A DNA stretch of 64,000 bases from Ehretia macrophylla (lineage: Eukaryota > Streptophyta > Magnoliopsida > Boraginales > Ehretiaceae). The stretch spans positions 5,233,501 to 5,297,500 of the forward strand of contig CM075767.1 of NCBI GenBank assembly GCA_037974665.1, written 5' to 3'. Each line of letters starts with the position of its first letter. Positions within the stretch are counted from its first letter, which is position 1. Below are positions 1 to 11,954 of the stretch, piece by piece. Position numbers and translations under genes: made by a program. The notes beneath the pieces are model-generated. The model saw nothing but the letters and a program-made list of their open reading frames with translations, did no database searches and had not been told where the DNA came from.

Positions 1-125
1 TTATGGGAATGTTGTATTCCTAAGAATGTGATATTTCCAGAATTTTTTTTTTTTTGTTCCGTGAACCAAACATTAAAATATCATATTCCAAATTTCCGTG
101 AGATTCCGTGAACCAAACACCCCCC
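1..125. repeat. Right end of a truncated MITE (PIF/Harbinger-like)
   Basis: The segment ends in a C-run preceded by ttccgtgaaccaaacacc, and a close copy of the gttccgtgaaccaaacat motif lies about 50 bases upstream. It is followed by taa at 126-128, which would be the 3-bp target duplication of the PIF/Harbinger superfamily. The other end lies left of the window, so the duplication and the inverted repeat cannot be confirmed. Confidence 0.4.
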
Positions 126-546
126 TAAGCAAATCAGCCATCTCTTAAATAGGACTTTCCCGCAAATAATGGTAATTAACTAGGGAAAGTGAAAAGCCGT
201 GGACATAATGCAAAGTGATCCTGTTACATACAGATGAACATTTTCATTTGAACTAGTATGACTGCATATTGCTCCTGCATCATGATAATTATCAAATCTG
301 TTTTTGGAGGAGAATATATCTTCTATCAAATCTTTTCTCTTTGTTTTTGAGAAAATGAAAGCTCACCTACCGCTGAATTTCAAATATTCCGGAATCTCTA
401 TTTTGTTCCTTGACTTTTAATAAGAGTAAAATGAGATGTAAAGTTGTCCTGGCTAACTAATATACTGATGTTAGATTGCTAAGAACAGCACATATGCTTG
501 TAATGGTTGGCTCAACAAAATACATCTTCCAAAGCTTTTTCTGTAG

Positions 547-2745
547 GTTTTTGCCGCAAGTAATAGATGCTAGCTTGTTACAGGAAGCAGAACGCCATTC
601 AGAAAAAAAGTTGAGTCGTATTGTAGAAATGAAATACAGGGGAGGGTTTTACAGGGGCCAAATCCAAGGAGGGCTTCCTGAAGGAAAGGTATTAATCTCT
701 TTGAAAAGTTGGGAGAATCTTTCACTTACCATGGATACTTGAGTACTTGACTCCTTGGTTAGGTGGAAGGTCTCATATATCATTTTTGGCAGGGCCATTT
801 GACTCTAGCTGATGGAAGTATTTACGATGGCATGTGGCGCTATGGTAAAAGATCTGGTCCAGGTACATTCTATTACAGTAATGGCGATTTTTTCCAGGGA
901 TCATGGAGGGATGACGGCATGCATGGCAAGGTACAAGCATTACTCTTTGACTCTTGTTTCTACAATTGACTTGTATGAAAAGAACTTGATTTCATAGGAG
1001 TAAGCCAGATCATGTTTTTGCTGCTTATGCACGCTTCATTGTGCTTCCTGCTGATCTGCCATACATGAATAGTCTAAGAAGATTGTGGCATTTAGTCATG
1101 TCTTTAGGGGAAAAAGAATCTTCTAGGCTCATTCTTGTTTCAAATAATCTAAAGTACAGCTTCTCTCAAAATCTGTTTTTAGAATGTGAACTCCAACAAG
1201 CAGCACTGACACTGCTGGTACTAATTTTTAGTAATTCATTTTCTGCTGCTTGGTTACATTTTGTTATCATGTAGGGCTGGTTGTTTTTCAACACTGGGGA
1301 TAGATGGTTTGTGAACTTTTGGAAGGGGAAGGCAAATGGGGAAGGCCGGTTCTATTCAAAACTTGGCGGTGTGTTTTTTGGTCACTTCAAAGATGGTTGG
1401 CGACATGGGGACTTTCTCCATGTCAGTGTAGATGGAACAAGGTTTGTTGCTGCATCATTGATAGTGCTATATGTTTTACTCACTTTTTTCTTCTCTTTTT
1501 TCCCCTTTTGTTTTGACTTCATTATTGATGCATGAGTATTAATTTGAATAATGCTTTAGAATTGGAAGCAAGCGATTAGTACTTTGTCACACAAATTGTG
1601 GTATGCATTTTGAGTCATGAGGTCTATATGTTGTGAATGTTTGTTTGATATGCCTTACAATTTCTAGTTTTGCATCATTGGCTAATTACCTATTTATTTT
1701 TGACATCATTGGACCACTATTTTGTTGCATTAATGCTCAGAGATGTTTTCAGATGCCACTCTGGCTTCTTAAATTAACTCTTGTCCAGTAGAAACCAAAC
1801 AACACCGTGCTGTATGGTAATTCAGTGTCTATACATGTATGAAAAAGACAGTCTATCTGCCCTGAGGTTTACCTTCTTCTTAATGGCATATGACGTTTAG
1901 GACAAAACTGCATCCTCATTGATACGACTCAAATTTGAGGCATGACTTGAAAGTTCCTTTGAAAGCTTTACTTAAATTTTTGTGATCTCTTGTTCCTGAG
2001 CCACCTTTGTGGGGGGAAAAATATAGATATGCAGTTGACAAACCCTAAAGTGCATCAGGTATGTGTTTGCGTCTTAGAGTATACACAATTTCGATAGAGA
2101 CCATCTGACATACAGGCCCAGTGTTTGTACAGAAACAAGCAAACAGAGAATAATAAGGGCGATGATAAACTCCGCTGGAAGGTGAGGGAGGGAGGGAGGG
2201 AGGGTGGGAGGGGTGAGAGCGTCATTCTGGTGTACGGTGTGTGAGGCTTAATCTGATAAGTACATTAAAAAGGTCTTACAGACTTAAAACTCTGTTAGAT
2301 ATTTTCCTTTTGGTTGTGTTAAAGCTTTTCAAATTGAGAAGTATTTTCCAAAATTTAAGACCAACCAAGTACTGGAAAATTCGGGAAGCATTTTATTTTG
2401 AAAACATTAGGAGATGCTTATTTGCGACATGAAAGTGTTATGTGTGTGTGTGCATATTGGTGACAGAGACATGTAACTTTAGTGATGCTCAACCAAATAG
2501 GCATGTAAATTTTGTTTGGCATATATTAACTATAAAAGCAGTACCAGCGTGACCTCTTCTTCACCTATGTAGATTATTGATAATATTGGAGCTTAATGCT
2601 TCATTCTCGAGAGATTATTCAACAATTAGTAGATTCAGTTTGTATACGAATTGTGGTTTGCAGATGTCATGAGGTGTGGGATGAAGGGGTTCTTGTCAGC
2701 CGTACGCAGTTGGATTCGGATGCCTCTGGAGCTGGTACTGATTAA
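547..2745 (+). CDS. ARC3: ARC3-like chloroplast division protein, C-terminal MORN exons (5' part outside window)
   Basis: Four exons join with canonical GT/AG borders and consistent phase: 547-688, 793-930, 1275-1441 and 2664-2745 (stop TAA 2743-2745). They encode about 175 residues. Introns are 104, 344 and 1222 bases. The translation holds about five MORN repeats with the usual aromatic-x-G core, for example YDGMWRYGKRSGPGTF and FWKGKANGEGRFYSK, then a short tail (DEGVLVSRTQLD) ending GAGTD. C-terminal MORN repeats with this type of tail are known in plant ARC3, whose N-terminal FtsZ-like domain regulates Z-ring placement in the chloroplast stroma. PIP5 kinases also carry MORN repeats, but at the N-terminus with a kinase domain after them, which is absent here. 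The FtsZ-like part is not visible, so the name rests on the repeats and tail. No stop or frameshift breaks these exons, so the gene may well be functional. Confidence 0.68.
2181..2216 (+). repeat. GGGA microsatellite in the last intron of the ARC3-like gene
   Basis: A run of about five GGGA units with a slightly diverged G-rich tail lies in the 1.2-kb final intron. It is G-rich on the transcribed strand. Confidence 0.85.
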
Positions 2746-2826
2746 AATTTCTTACACGACATTACCGAGTATTTATGCATCAGCTGGCAATTTGGGTGTT
2801 TGGGTGAGTTTGCGTGTGTTGTCCCA

Positions 2827-2832
2827 AATAAA
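2827..2832 (+). terminator. Candidate poly(A) signal AATAAA of the ARC3-like gene
   Basis: A canonical AATAAA lies 82 bases after the stop codon, and the following 100 bases are T-rich. This fits a short 3' UTR. The cleavage site itself cannot be seen. Confidence 0.55.
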
Positions 2833-2869
2833 GAATATGCTTTGGTTGTAAAGTATGTTCCATGCATGT

Positions 2870-3481
2870 ATGTAATGTATGCATATATAGGTCTTTTATC
2901 TTCAGCATGTATGCATTTTGTAGTGTCATTTATGGAATAATCGACACCCTATCACCGATTGTTCTGCGGAGTATGTAATCAGACAGCCAACAATTGTATA
3001 AAACATCCCCGATAAACATGTCATTTATGTCTCATGGCTCATGCTGCAAACTTGATTGCATCGCTTAGTTAGACGTCAGGGTCGATCTGGCTCGTCTCCA
3101 GTGATTTGAGCTCGGCACGGTCCACTAACTATTTTGAAAGAATAATACTAGACGTACGGTAACAGTTGTGAGCCATTGCTTTTTTAATAATTTGAATTTA
3201 GTTAACCTATTAAATTACTAAATTATCCTTAACAATGTTTCGATATTACAACCCACTGAATGGATACAAAAATATCTATCATATCATATCCTTGTCGTGT
3301 TTTATCTTGCAAAATTCAGCGGCGTTGAACTGAAAAGACACGAGTTAAAACTATTACTTAATTTCAAACACCAATATTTTGAAACATTCATTGTACTGCT
3401 CATGTTTTATATGCCCATTCATCATAGCATTACATAGAAGCACTTCTGGTCGAGAAAACTCATCAAACATGTTTGGTGCAT
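2870..3481. other. Intergenic DNA, nothing recognised
   Basis: This AT-rich stretch lies between the 3' UTR of the ARC3-like gene and the first repeat arm. I see no long reading frame, no RNA gene and no clear repeat in it. Confidence 0.6.
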
Positions 3482-3791
3482 AGGATTTGGATCTTATCCC
3501 TCCTAATTGGAGGATCTTTCAATTACTTCATAAGAGAGTGACATATCACATTTCTTTTAAATGAAAGGCTAAATTGCTACCAATTTATTACTTAAATTTA
3601 ACACTAAAATTCCATCGTTTTGTACATTTCATAAAAAACTAATCGAGAAATATGATATATAGGATTATAGTCTTCCTTTCAAAAATGTTGTTGGAGGTGA
3701 ACAAAAAAAAAAAAAAACAAGAGGGAAAAAGAAAAAAAAAATTACAATATATGATATTATTATTTATTTCAATTCTCATCTCATGGTCCTT
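3482..3791. repeat. Left arm of a foldback DNA element split by Copia-A
   Basis: Read in reverse complement, 14340-14551 matches this arm over about 200 bases. Shared stretches include gacatatcac, ttaaatgaaag, aacactaaaat, tcgttttg and aatatgatatata. The ends pair as aggatttggatc (3482-3493) with gatccaaatcc near 14540. The two arms are now 10 kb apart because Copia-A inserted between them. The superfamily is uncertain because the target duplication is not clear. Confidence 0.6.
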
Positions 3792-3796
3792 GTTAC

Positions 3797-4058
3797 TGTT
3801 AAGATAGAAGCACAATTGTTAAGTTACTGCAGTCACTATCAAGCAAGATAGAATTAGATAGAGCAGTTAGTTAATTGTATAATTGTCATATATACAAAAT
3901 ATCTTAGTCAGTTAGTTAGGATGCACATGGCATATGGTGTAGTAGCCTTTTAGAAGCCTCTGACAATAACTATAAATAGCTTGTAACATTCATCAATAAA
4001 TTAATAAGAATCATTTCACATTTTCTAAATTTCTCTCTCTCTCTCTCAAACTTTATCA
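3797..4058 (+). repeat. 5' LTR of Copia-A
   Basis: The 262-base LTR runs from tg to ca, with a TATA-like ctataaatag near 3970 and a CT repeat near the end. The 3' LTR at 13658 begins with the same 14 bases. Confidence 0.85.
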
Positions 4059-4070
4059 TGGTATCTAGGG
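4059..4070 (+). other. Primer-binding site of Copia-A
   Basis: tggtatctaggg directly follows the LTR and resembles the tggtatcagagc site complementary to the 3' end of initiator tRNA-Met, with changes expected in an old copy. Confidence 0.65.
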
Positions 4071-4252
4071 TAGGCTTGATCCTTGCCTGAGATTTCTCTG
4101 CAGATTCTTCAAGGAACTGCTTTTTCTTCTCTTCTACAGATCAGTCTCTGCAAAGAGATCTTTACGTGAGATTTTTTTTGCAAATTCTTCACAGAACTAC
4201 TTCTTTAGCTTTGATTATGCTTTTCATCGCTTTTTTTTTTTTTTTTTCTGCC

Positions 4253-6704
4253 ATGGAGATTCCACTTGGTCTCAAGCTTCTCCTTCAAAATCTGAGTTGT
4301 TTGGTCCAGGTCAAGTTGGATAACTCTATTTATGTCCTTTGGAAAGCTTAACTCAAGGTGATTCTCCAAGCTCATCAACTCCTTCATCATATCATAGGAG
4401 CATCACCATGGCCACCTGCACAGCTCACTTCTGACTCACGTGTCACCTCTACAAATCCTGGATACACTTCATGTCTTACACTTGATCAATACCTCAAGTC
4501 ATGTATGTTTTCCACCATCACACCTTTTGCTCTACCACAGGTGCTGCATTTGCCTACTATAGCTTTTGTGTGGTCTACCTTAGAGGCTAGGTTTAGCTCT
4601 CTTAGTAGATCTCACATCCACTAGCTAAAAGTGAAACTTTGGACTTCATCAAAAGGTTCTCAATCTAAGCAGACCTATTTGGATGAGGTTAAGGCTATTA
4701 ATGACAACTTTGCAGCTACAACAGAGATGGTTAAGGAAGTGAATTTGGTTCTGTACATTCTAAAAGCACTACCTCCTATTTTTGAGCCATTCAAGGCATC
4801 AATCAGAGTTAGATCAGATCCAATCACAATTCAGGAGCTCAAAGCCTCCTGATCTTTGAGGAATTGCATGTTCAAATAAACAAAATTGTTCACCTATCTA
4901 ACTCTTCCTTTGTTGATCTTCACACTACCTTGTATACCAAGGTCAATTGTATAACAACCTCAAGGGGTAGATGGAAAGAAAATCAGTCTAGAGGAAGAAG
5001 ATGTGGTGGTAGAGGGCAATGGAATCAGTCTAGAGGTTCTTCTAACTCTAATTTTGATGGAGCCTTCTCCTAAAATTCTCAAACACCCACTTCTTATCCT
5101 CCATAATCCCTCTTTTCTCCCTGTTTCAACTCTTAAAACCTACTATCAAATCTGTGGTAAACCCAACCACACAACTTTGGACTGTTGGCATAGGTTGGAT
5201 ACCACCAATTACTTTAGTCAAAAGTCAGAAAAATAAGCCTTGCTAGCTCACTTTGATAACCAGGCTGTTTGGTACTTAGACTCTGGAGCTAATGTCCATG
5301 TCACCAATGACATGTCACATATGCAAGCTTCTCAACCCTTTAATGGGTCAGATCATGTTTTTCTTGGCAATGGCAAGACTCTACCCATTTATAGCATTGG
5401 GACTGGTATTATTCTAACTCCACCTTCTCCTCTGTCACTATCTAATGTACTCTATATTGCTAAAATCTCTTCCAATCTTCTTTTTGTTTACCAAATAGCT
5501 AAAGATAATGATTGTATTGTTATGTTTAATGCTAAGGAAGTGACTATTCTTGCCAATTCAACTTATCAAGTCCTATTCCAGGTATCCACTGTCCATCAAC
5601 TCAACCACTCCATCCTCAGTCACCAACAAAGATCTCACCTACAGTGCAAATGTTGCAGTACAGTCATCAGCTTTACTTTGGTACTCTAGATTAGGGCCCT
5701 TCTCCTACATAAATTTAATTATTTTCTTCATTTTTCCTTGACAAATTGTCTATTGTTTCAATGCATTTTGGTTCTTGCTTTGTTGCACTATCTGACTTTG
5801 TAATTATTGCACATTTTCAATTAGTTCATTCAAATGTTTGGGGCCCTGTCCCTGTTCTTTCATGCATGAACTACAAGTTTTATCTTTTATTTCTTGATGA
5901 TGACACTAGATTCTCTTGGATTTATCCACTTAAATTCAAATCAGATGTTTATCATGCCTTTGTCAATTTTACCACAGTGATTAAGACTTGGTTTCATGCA
6001 ATAATTAAACTATTTAGGATAGAGAATGGGACTAAAAACATTAATGCATAGTTCAGGTCTTTTCTACAATCCTTAGGGACTTTACACCAATCATGTCTTC
6101 ACACTCCTTAACGAAATGGCAGGGTGGAAAGGAAACATAGGCACCTAATAGAGACCATTCTAGCCCTTCTGCATTAGGCCAAGCTTCCCTCTAAGTTCCT
6201 GCTTGAAGCATTAGCCACATCAAATTATATTATTAATAGATTACCAACTCCAGTTCTGAGTAAAAAGTCACCCTTTGAAATGCTTCACTCCAAACCACCT
6301 GGTTATACCTTCCTTAAAGTGTTTGGTTGTCTATGCTATCTTTGACTTAGACCTTACACAAAGCATAAACTAGAAAATAGGTCCAAACTATGTATTTTTC
6401 TAGGATACTGCTCTTCTACCAAGGGATACAAGTGTCTAGACCCTATCACTCATAGAGTCTATCTATCTAGACATTTCAAGTTTATAGAAAATGTTTTTCC
6501 CTACTCCTCATCTTTTGATAATCTTCTACTTCTAACCTTCCTCAATTTCTTCCTGTTTTCCTATCTTCCTCTCCATCCCTTTCTACCTCTGAGAGTCCCT
6601 CATAATCCCCAATTACTGAATCCAGTCCTAGTACTCCTTAAACAAATCCTTCTCAATCTACTGCTCAGGTTCACTCTAATTGTACAATCAGCTTTGATTA
6701 CTAA
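4253..6704 (+). pseudogene. Copia-A gag-protease-integrase remnant
   Basis: Gag starts at the ATG at 4253 and is broken by stops near 4349, 4622 and 4850. A zinc knuckle near 5147 reads YQICGKPNHTTLDCWHR, so its first cysteine has become tyrosine. The aspartic protease motif WYLDSGANVHVT begins at 5271. An integrase core lies at about 5820-6180, but the first catalytic aspartate motif reads HSNVWGP (D to N) and the second reads RIENG (D to E), so it would be inactive. The frame then decays until the element is interrupted at 6710. The same proteins are better preserved in nested Copia-B, which guided this reading. Nothing here is likely to be translated into a working polyprotein. Confidence 0.82.
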
Positions 6705-6982
6705 CGTAGTGTCACACTCCAAAATTTAACGTGGTACCATGAAAAATGATTCAGTTACTGAGGTGCGACACCATTGTAGCTTGCTTCTGAAGCTTCGCGA
6801 CCTCCAAAATAGGTCTTCTCCAAGCTCTGCAAGCTAGGGTTTGCTTCTCTCTCCTCAATTCTCTCTCTAAACAACATTTTTTTTCCTTTCCTTCCCTACA
6901 TCTCTGTGCTTTCTTTTACTTCTGCATAGTTACCTTCCTTCATAATCAATTCATCTTCGAGCTTTTCTCTTCCTGAACATTC

Positions 6983-9900
6983 ATGGCTGACATCTCAGAT
7001 CAAGATCTCCCATTTGGTCTCAAAATGCTTTTACAAAACCTCAATTCTCTGCTAAAAATTCAGTTGAATAACTCCAATTATCAAGTTTGGAAAGCTCAGC
7101 TAGAAGCTATCTTCTATGCATATGGTGTTCTTGATCACATCACAGGAATAGTACCTTGTCCACCAAAGCAAATCACAGCTAGCAATGGCACCACAACTCC
7201 TAATCCAGAGTACTCTAAATGGCTCACAGTGGACAAACATCTCAAACCTTGCCTTATTGCTTCAATCACTTCAACAGTCCTACCTCAGGTCCTTCATCTC
7301 ACCACTGCTTCCTCTGTCTGGCAAACTTTGGAAAAGAGATTTAATTCTCTGAGCAGAACACATATCCATCAACTAAAGAACAAGCTTCATCTGTTACAAA
7401 AAGGTCAAAAATCAATGCAGACCTACCTGGATGAAGTCAAAACTCTCTCAGATAGCCTTGTTGCTGCAGCATCTCCTGTACCTGATGAAGATCTGATTCT
7501 CTACATTCTGAGAGGACTCCCAATTGAGTATGAGTCCTTCAGAACTACCATCAGAGTTAAGGCTGATAACATTGGTCTACCTGAGCTCACTAGCTTACTT
7601 CTCTTTGAGGAACTAAATCAACAATTTCTCAAATCCACCAAACTGAATTCTTCCACTACATCTGAGCTTCCTATTGCCCTCTATACTACCTCCAATCCTT
7701 CCCAAGACTCATCTAACAGAGGAAGAGGTAGAAACTACAGGGGAAGGGGGGGCAGAGGTCAGAGAAACAACTCAGGGAACTACACCTATCAAAAGACCTA
7801 TTCCTCTACTCCCATTAATTCATCACTTTCCTGCCAAATCTATGGCAAGCCAAACCATTCCGCACTGGAATGTTGGCACAGATTTGATGCCATCAACTAC
7901 ACCTGTCCTCCAAAAGAGAAAAAGGTCATGGCTGCACAGATTGGCTCTCCTTCTGCTCCTGAAGCTCAGTGGTACCTGGACTCAGGTGCTAATACCCATG
8001 TCACTCGTGATCTGGCTAAACTGCAACACTATCAACCCTATGCAGGCCAAGACCATGTAGCAGTTGGCAATGGTAATACACTACCTATACAAAGTATAGG
8101 CACTGGTACTCTCTATCTTCCTTCCTCCTCTCTCTCTTTAAACTCTGTTCTCTATGTTCCCCATATTTCCTCAAATTTACTTTCAGTCTCTAAAATAGCA
8201 CATGACAATAATTGCACCTTAATTTTTGATGCAAAGGGGGTCAAAATTTTGAACAATGCTACCAGCAGGATTGTCTTCCAGGCCCCCTGTGAAAGAGGTC
8301 TCTACCCGCTACCTGCAACTTCTTTGCAAGTTTCTGCTTCCAATAAAACTTTCAGCTGCACAGCTGCACCTGATGTTTTCAATAAAGTCCTTAGTTGCAC
8401 TACTGCTTCTGTTGGACAAACTACCTCCTATCAATGGCACTTGAGATTAGGCCATCCAGCTAAACCTACTGCAACGCTGTTATCTTCACATCTGAATGTA
8501 AAATTGCCTGATCGCATTTTGCATTGTACTGCTTGTTCAGTAGTTAAATCTCATAAGTTGCCTTTCTCTTTGTCTACTACTAAAACACATTTTCCTTTTC
8601 AATTAATACATTCAGATGTTTGGGGTCCAGCCCCTGTACCTTCCTGTATGAATTTTAGATACTACATAGTGTTTTTGGATGATTTTTCCAGATATTGCTG
8701 GCTCTACCCTCTTAAATACAAATCTGATGCCTACTCTGCCTTTCTTCAATTTACTGCCTTAATCAAAACTCAATATAACACTACAATTAAGACATTTAGA
8801 ACAGACAAAAGCCGGGAATATGTAAACCATAAATTCAGCACCTATTTACAAAATTTAGGAACCATTCATCAGACCTCATGCCTACATACACCTGAGCAGA
8901 ATGGAAACGCAGAAAGAAAACACTTGCACATAGTAAAAACTGCTTTAACATTGCTCAATCACTCTCATTTACCTACCCAATACTGGCTTGAAGCCATTGC
9001 TACAGCCAATTATCTCATTAACAGATTGCCTACCCCTATCCTCCAAAATAAATCTCCTTTTGAGATCCTTTATCATACTACTCCTGACTACTTAACACTC
9101 AAAGTTTTTGGTTGTCTCTGTTATCCATGGTTGAGGCCCTATACTAAACATAAACTTGAAAATAGGTCTCAGCCTTGTGTGTTTTTAGGATATTGCCCTC
9201 ACACCAAAGGGTATAGATATCTCTCCTTAGACACTCACAAAATCCACATATCTAGACATGTTAGATTCATTGAAAATCAGTTCCCTTTCTCATCTGCTCC
9301 TACAACTCCAAACACATTGACATCTACATCATTTGAATCCTCTATAGACCAACCAGTGACACCAATTTTTCAGTCTCTCTCTCCACAATCCACTCAAACA
9401 ATCACAGCATCTTCTACTAGTAGTCTGTCTCAGCCTTCAACATCTACTCACAGTCCTAGCAGTTCTGATTCCAACCTATCACCCCAAATGTCTGCACCTC
9501 TCATTCATGATAACACACATCTGTTCGCAGAGTCTTCCAACTCTCAGCAGCCACAGAGACTGCACAGTCCCATACAGAGTGCAGAAACAGAATCTTCCAA
9601 CTCTCAACAGCCACAAAATTTCAATCAACTAGCCCCAAGTTCATTACACCCAATGCTTACCAGAAATAAAACAGGCTCCTTCCCACATCCCAAATATCAG
9701 CTTCACCATCTCATCACTACCCCACCATCAACTGAACCAAATTCTTATAAAGAAGCCTGCAAATATGAAGCCTGGCAGAAAGCCATGGAAGAGGAATTCC
9801 AAGCTTTACAAACTCAACACACTTGGACTCTTGTTCCTTTACCACCAAATAGAGAACCCATTGGTTGCAAATAGGTGTACAAAATCAAAACACACACAAA

Positions 9901-11291
9901 TGGTACTATAGCAAGGTACAAGGCCAGATTAGTAGCCAAAGGCTATCATCAAGAACATGGCATTGACTACACTAAAACTTTTAGCCCTGTAGTCAAACCA
10001 CAAACTATAAGAATTGTCCTATCTCTAGCACTAACTACATCACAACTGGCCTCTCCACCAATTAGATGTCTCAAATGCCTTCCTACATGGGCATTTGGAA
10101 GAAGAGATTTATATGACACAACCTCAGGGATTTCAGGATGCTTCTAACCCTCAAACTGTGTGCAGATTGACTAAGTCCTTATATGGCCTGAAACAAGCCC
10201 CAAGGGCTTGGTACAACAGACTGCACTCTTTTCTCCTATCCTTTGGATTCACTTGCAGTAAAGCTGATACCTCCTTATTTGTGCATAAAACTCCCACTCA
10301 CATGACAATCCTTTTGGTCTATGTGGATGATATCATCCTCACAGGCACCTCATCCACTTCCATAGCCCAACTAATTACTCAAATGCATACTCATTTTGCC
10401 ATGAAAGATCTGGGATCCCTGTCTTATTTCTTAGGGATTGAGGTTCTTCCCACCAATGGCGCACTACTTCTCCATCAGTCCAAATATGCCCTAGACATTC
10501 TTCACAAAGCAGGCCTTCAAGACTGCAAACCAGCTGAAACTCCCACATACTCAAAACACACTAAAGAACCACCAGATGCAGATACACCCTATGCCAATGC
10601 CACTCAGTTCAGAAGCCTAGTGGGTGCTCTTCAGTACCTAACAATAACTAGACCTGAACTGCAATATGCTGTCAACACTCTGTGTCAACAAATGCATAAC
10701 CCTACTAATGCAGACTACAAAGCTCTCAAAAGGACTCTCAGATTTGTCAAAGGAACAGTCAACATGGGCCTCATTTTTCAACCTGGTCTACTGCACCTTC
10801 ATGGTTTTTCAGACAGTGATTGGGCCAGTGATCCTCACACTAGAAAATCAACAACAGGGTATATCATCTTCCTAGGACCTAATGCTATATCCTGGGGCTC
10901 AAAGAAGCAAGCTACTGTGGCCAGATCTTCCACAAAAGCAGAGTACAGAGCTCTTGCACACTCAGCAGCTGAACTAAAATGGCTGACATATGTTCTGGCA
11001 GACCTGCATATTCCAGTTCAAACACCTGTGCTTCACTGTGACAGCAACTCTGCCTTAGCACTAGCTGCTAATCCAGTCTACCATGCAAGGACTAAACATG
11101 TGTAAATAGATTTCCACTTTGTGAGGGAACAGGTAGCTGCAAATCAACTACAAGTCTCCTACATCTCTACCACAGAACATACAGCTGATATGTTTACTAA
11201 ATCACTACCTCTAAAGCAGTTCTCCTATCTACTTAGCAAGCTGCTACTGGCCACTACCCAGCACAGCTTGAGGGGGGGTGATAATGTATAG
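6983..11291 (+). pseudogene. Copia-B gag-pol polyprotein with two stops and one frameshift
   Basis: The polyprotein starts at ATG 6983, about 220 bases after the left end. Gag is followed by a knuckle reading CQIYGKPNHSALECWHR near 7832, in which the second cysteine has become tyrosine. The protease motif WYLDSGANTHVT starts near 7970. The integrase core keeps all three acidic residues, in HSDVWGP, FRTDKS and NAERKH (about 8600-8930). Reverse transcriptase carries YVDD near 10320 and RNase H carries SDSDWA and TKAEYRA (10800-10960). Breaks: TAG at 9872-9874 where the family has a tryptophan before VYKI, a one-base insertion near 10043 just before QLDVSNAF, and TAA at 11103-11105 where glutamate is usual. 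Between them the frames are open, so decay is recent. The first frame alone covers gag to integrase and ends in the opening part of reverse transcriptase. Lineage is probably Ale/Retrofit-like. Confidence 0.92.
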
Positions 11292-11619
11292 AAGTTTAGC
11301 TGTTTAATATTAGTACATCTCATGTAATATTTCAGATGCATTCCCTTGTACTGAAATAGAGATAGGATTCAGTTTAGACTAACTAACTCAGTTTTGAGAT
11401 ATTAACTCAGAACTGATCTAACTAGGAGTTAGTGGATGCCAGCTGTATCCAGCTAGCATTGAGCATGTGCAGAATTAGTAGCACGTGTAGAGTATGTAAA
11501 AGACAGAGCTGTTACTGTCAAAACAGCTATAAATAGCAGCATTTGTAAGCAGTTTAATAATAATGAAAAATGATTCAGTTACAGAAAATATATATCTCTC
11601 TCTCCTATGAATTTCTTCA
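11279..11619 (+). repeat. 3' LTR of Copia-B
   Basis: It starts tgataatg straight after the purine tract. A TATA-like ctataaatagc lies near 11528 and a CT repeat near 11596. The end at 11619 is inferred from the CA dinucleotide, because no second LTR is available for comparison. Confidence 0.65.
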
Positions 11620-11954
11620 ATGCCCAAAATCGTTGCTTCCACTTTGAGCTGTCACCGTAAATTTTTCTCATGCTTTGGTTATATAAATAATAAATGTTGG
11701 ACAAAGCAAAGAAAGGCTGATTTGTCCACCTTATATGAACTATTTTAAATTTCTATGCACAAGCACAATGTCCAATTTTTTTTTATCATTTCTTTAGCTT
11801 ACCTACTTTTAAAAGAGAATCAATATATTATAATATGACCAATTTGGCCATGATTTCTTACTTTGGATCATGTGGTCACGTTGGCCACATGATATGTTTT
11901 TTTTTATTTATCATTTTTTTTACTACTAAAAAATATTAGGGATATTACACATAG

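Larger units (their letters stand above)
6739..11619 (+). mobile_element. Copia-B, nearly complete Ty1/Copia element lacking a recognisable 5' LTR
   Basis: The element has one long gag-pol frame (6983-11291), a purine tract (agcttgagggggg) and a 3' LTR starting tgataatgtatag at 11279. No matching LTR is present on the left. The only shared sequence is the 20-mer atgaaaaatgattcagttac at 6739-6758 and 11563-11582. The 3' LTR probably ends ttcttca at 11619, by analogy with the CT-rich end of the related Copia-A LTR. The copy is far better preserved than Copia-A, as expected for the inner and younger insertion. Confidence 0.8.
6710..11949 (-). mobile_element. Z, reverse LTR-like element inserted in Copia-A and hosting Copia-B
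   Basis: The plus strand starts tgtcacactcc at 6710 and ends gggatattaca at 11949. These are the inverse-type ends (TGTAATATCCC to GTGTGACA on the minus strand) seen in the T LTR family further right. Flanks are cgtag (6705-6709) and catag (11950-11954), a 5-bp duplication with one mismatch. Copia-A sequence resumes on both sides. Apart from Copia-B only a short left piece and about 330 bases on the right (11620-11949) remain, so Z is probably a short or deleted solo LTR. The right part contains a palindrome around 11866-11893 and no coding sequence. Confidence 0.5.

Noticed and set aside
1041..1274. Open frame of 77 codons inside the ARC3-like region
   Set aside because: It lies in the intron between exons 2 and 3 and the splice acceptor at 1273-1274 ends it; no conserved wording.
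11866..11893. Palindrome atcatgtggtcac / ggccacatgat as a terminator or binding site
   Set aside because: It lies in the non-coding Z remnant with no gene to act on; a single imperfect palindrome is not enough.
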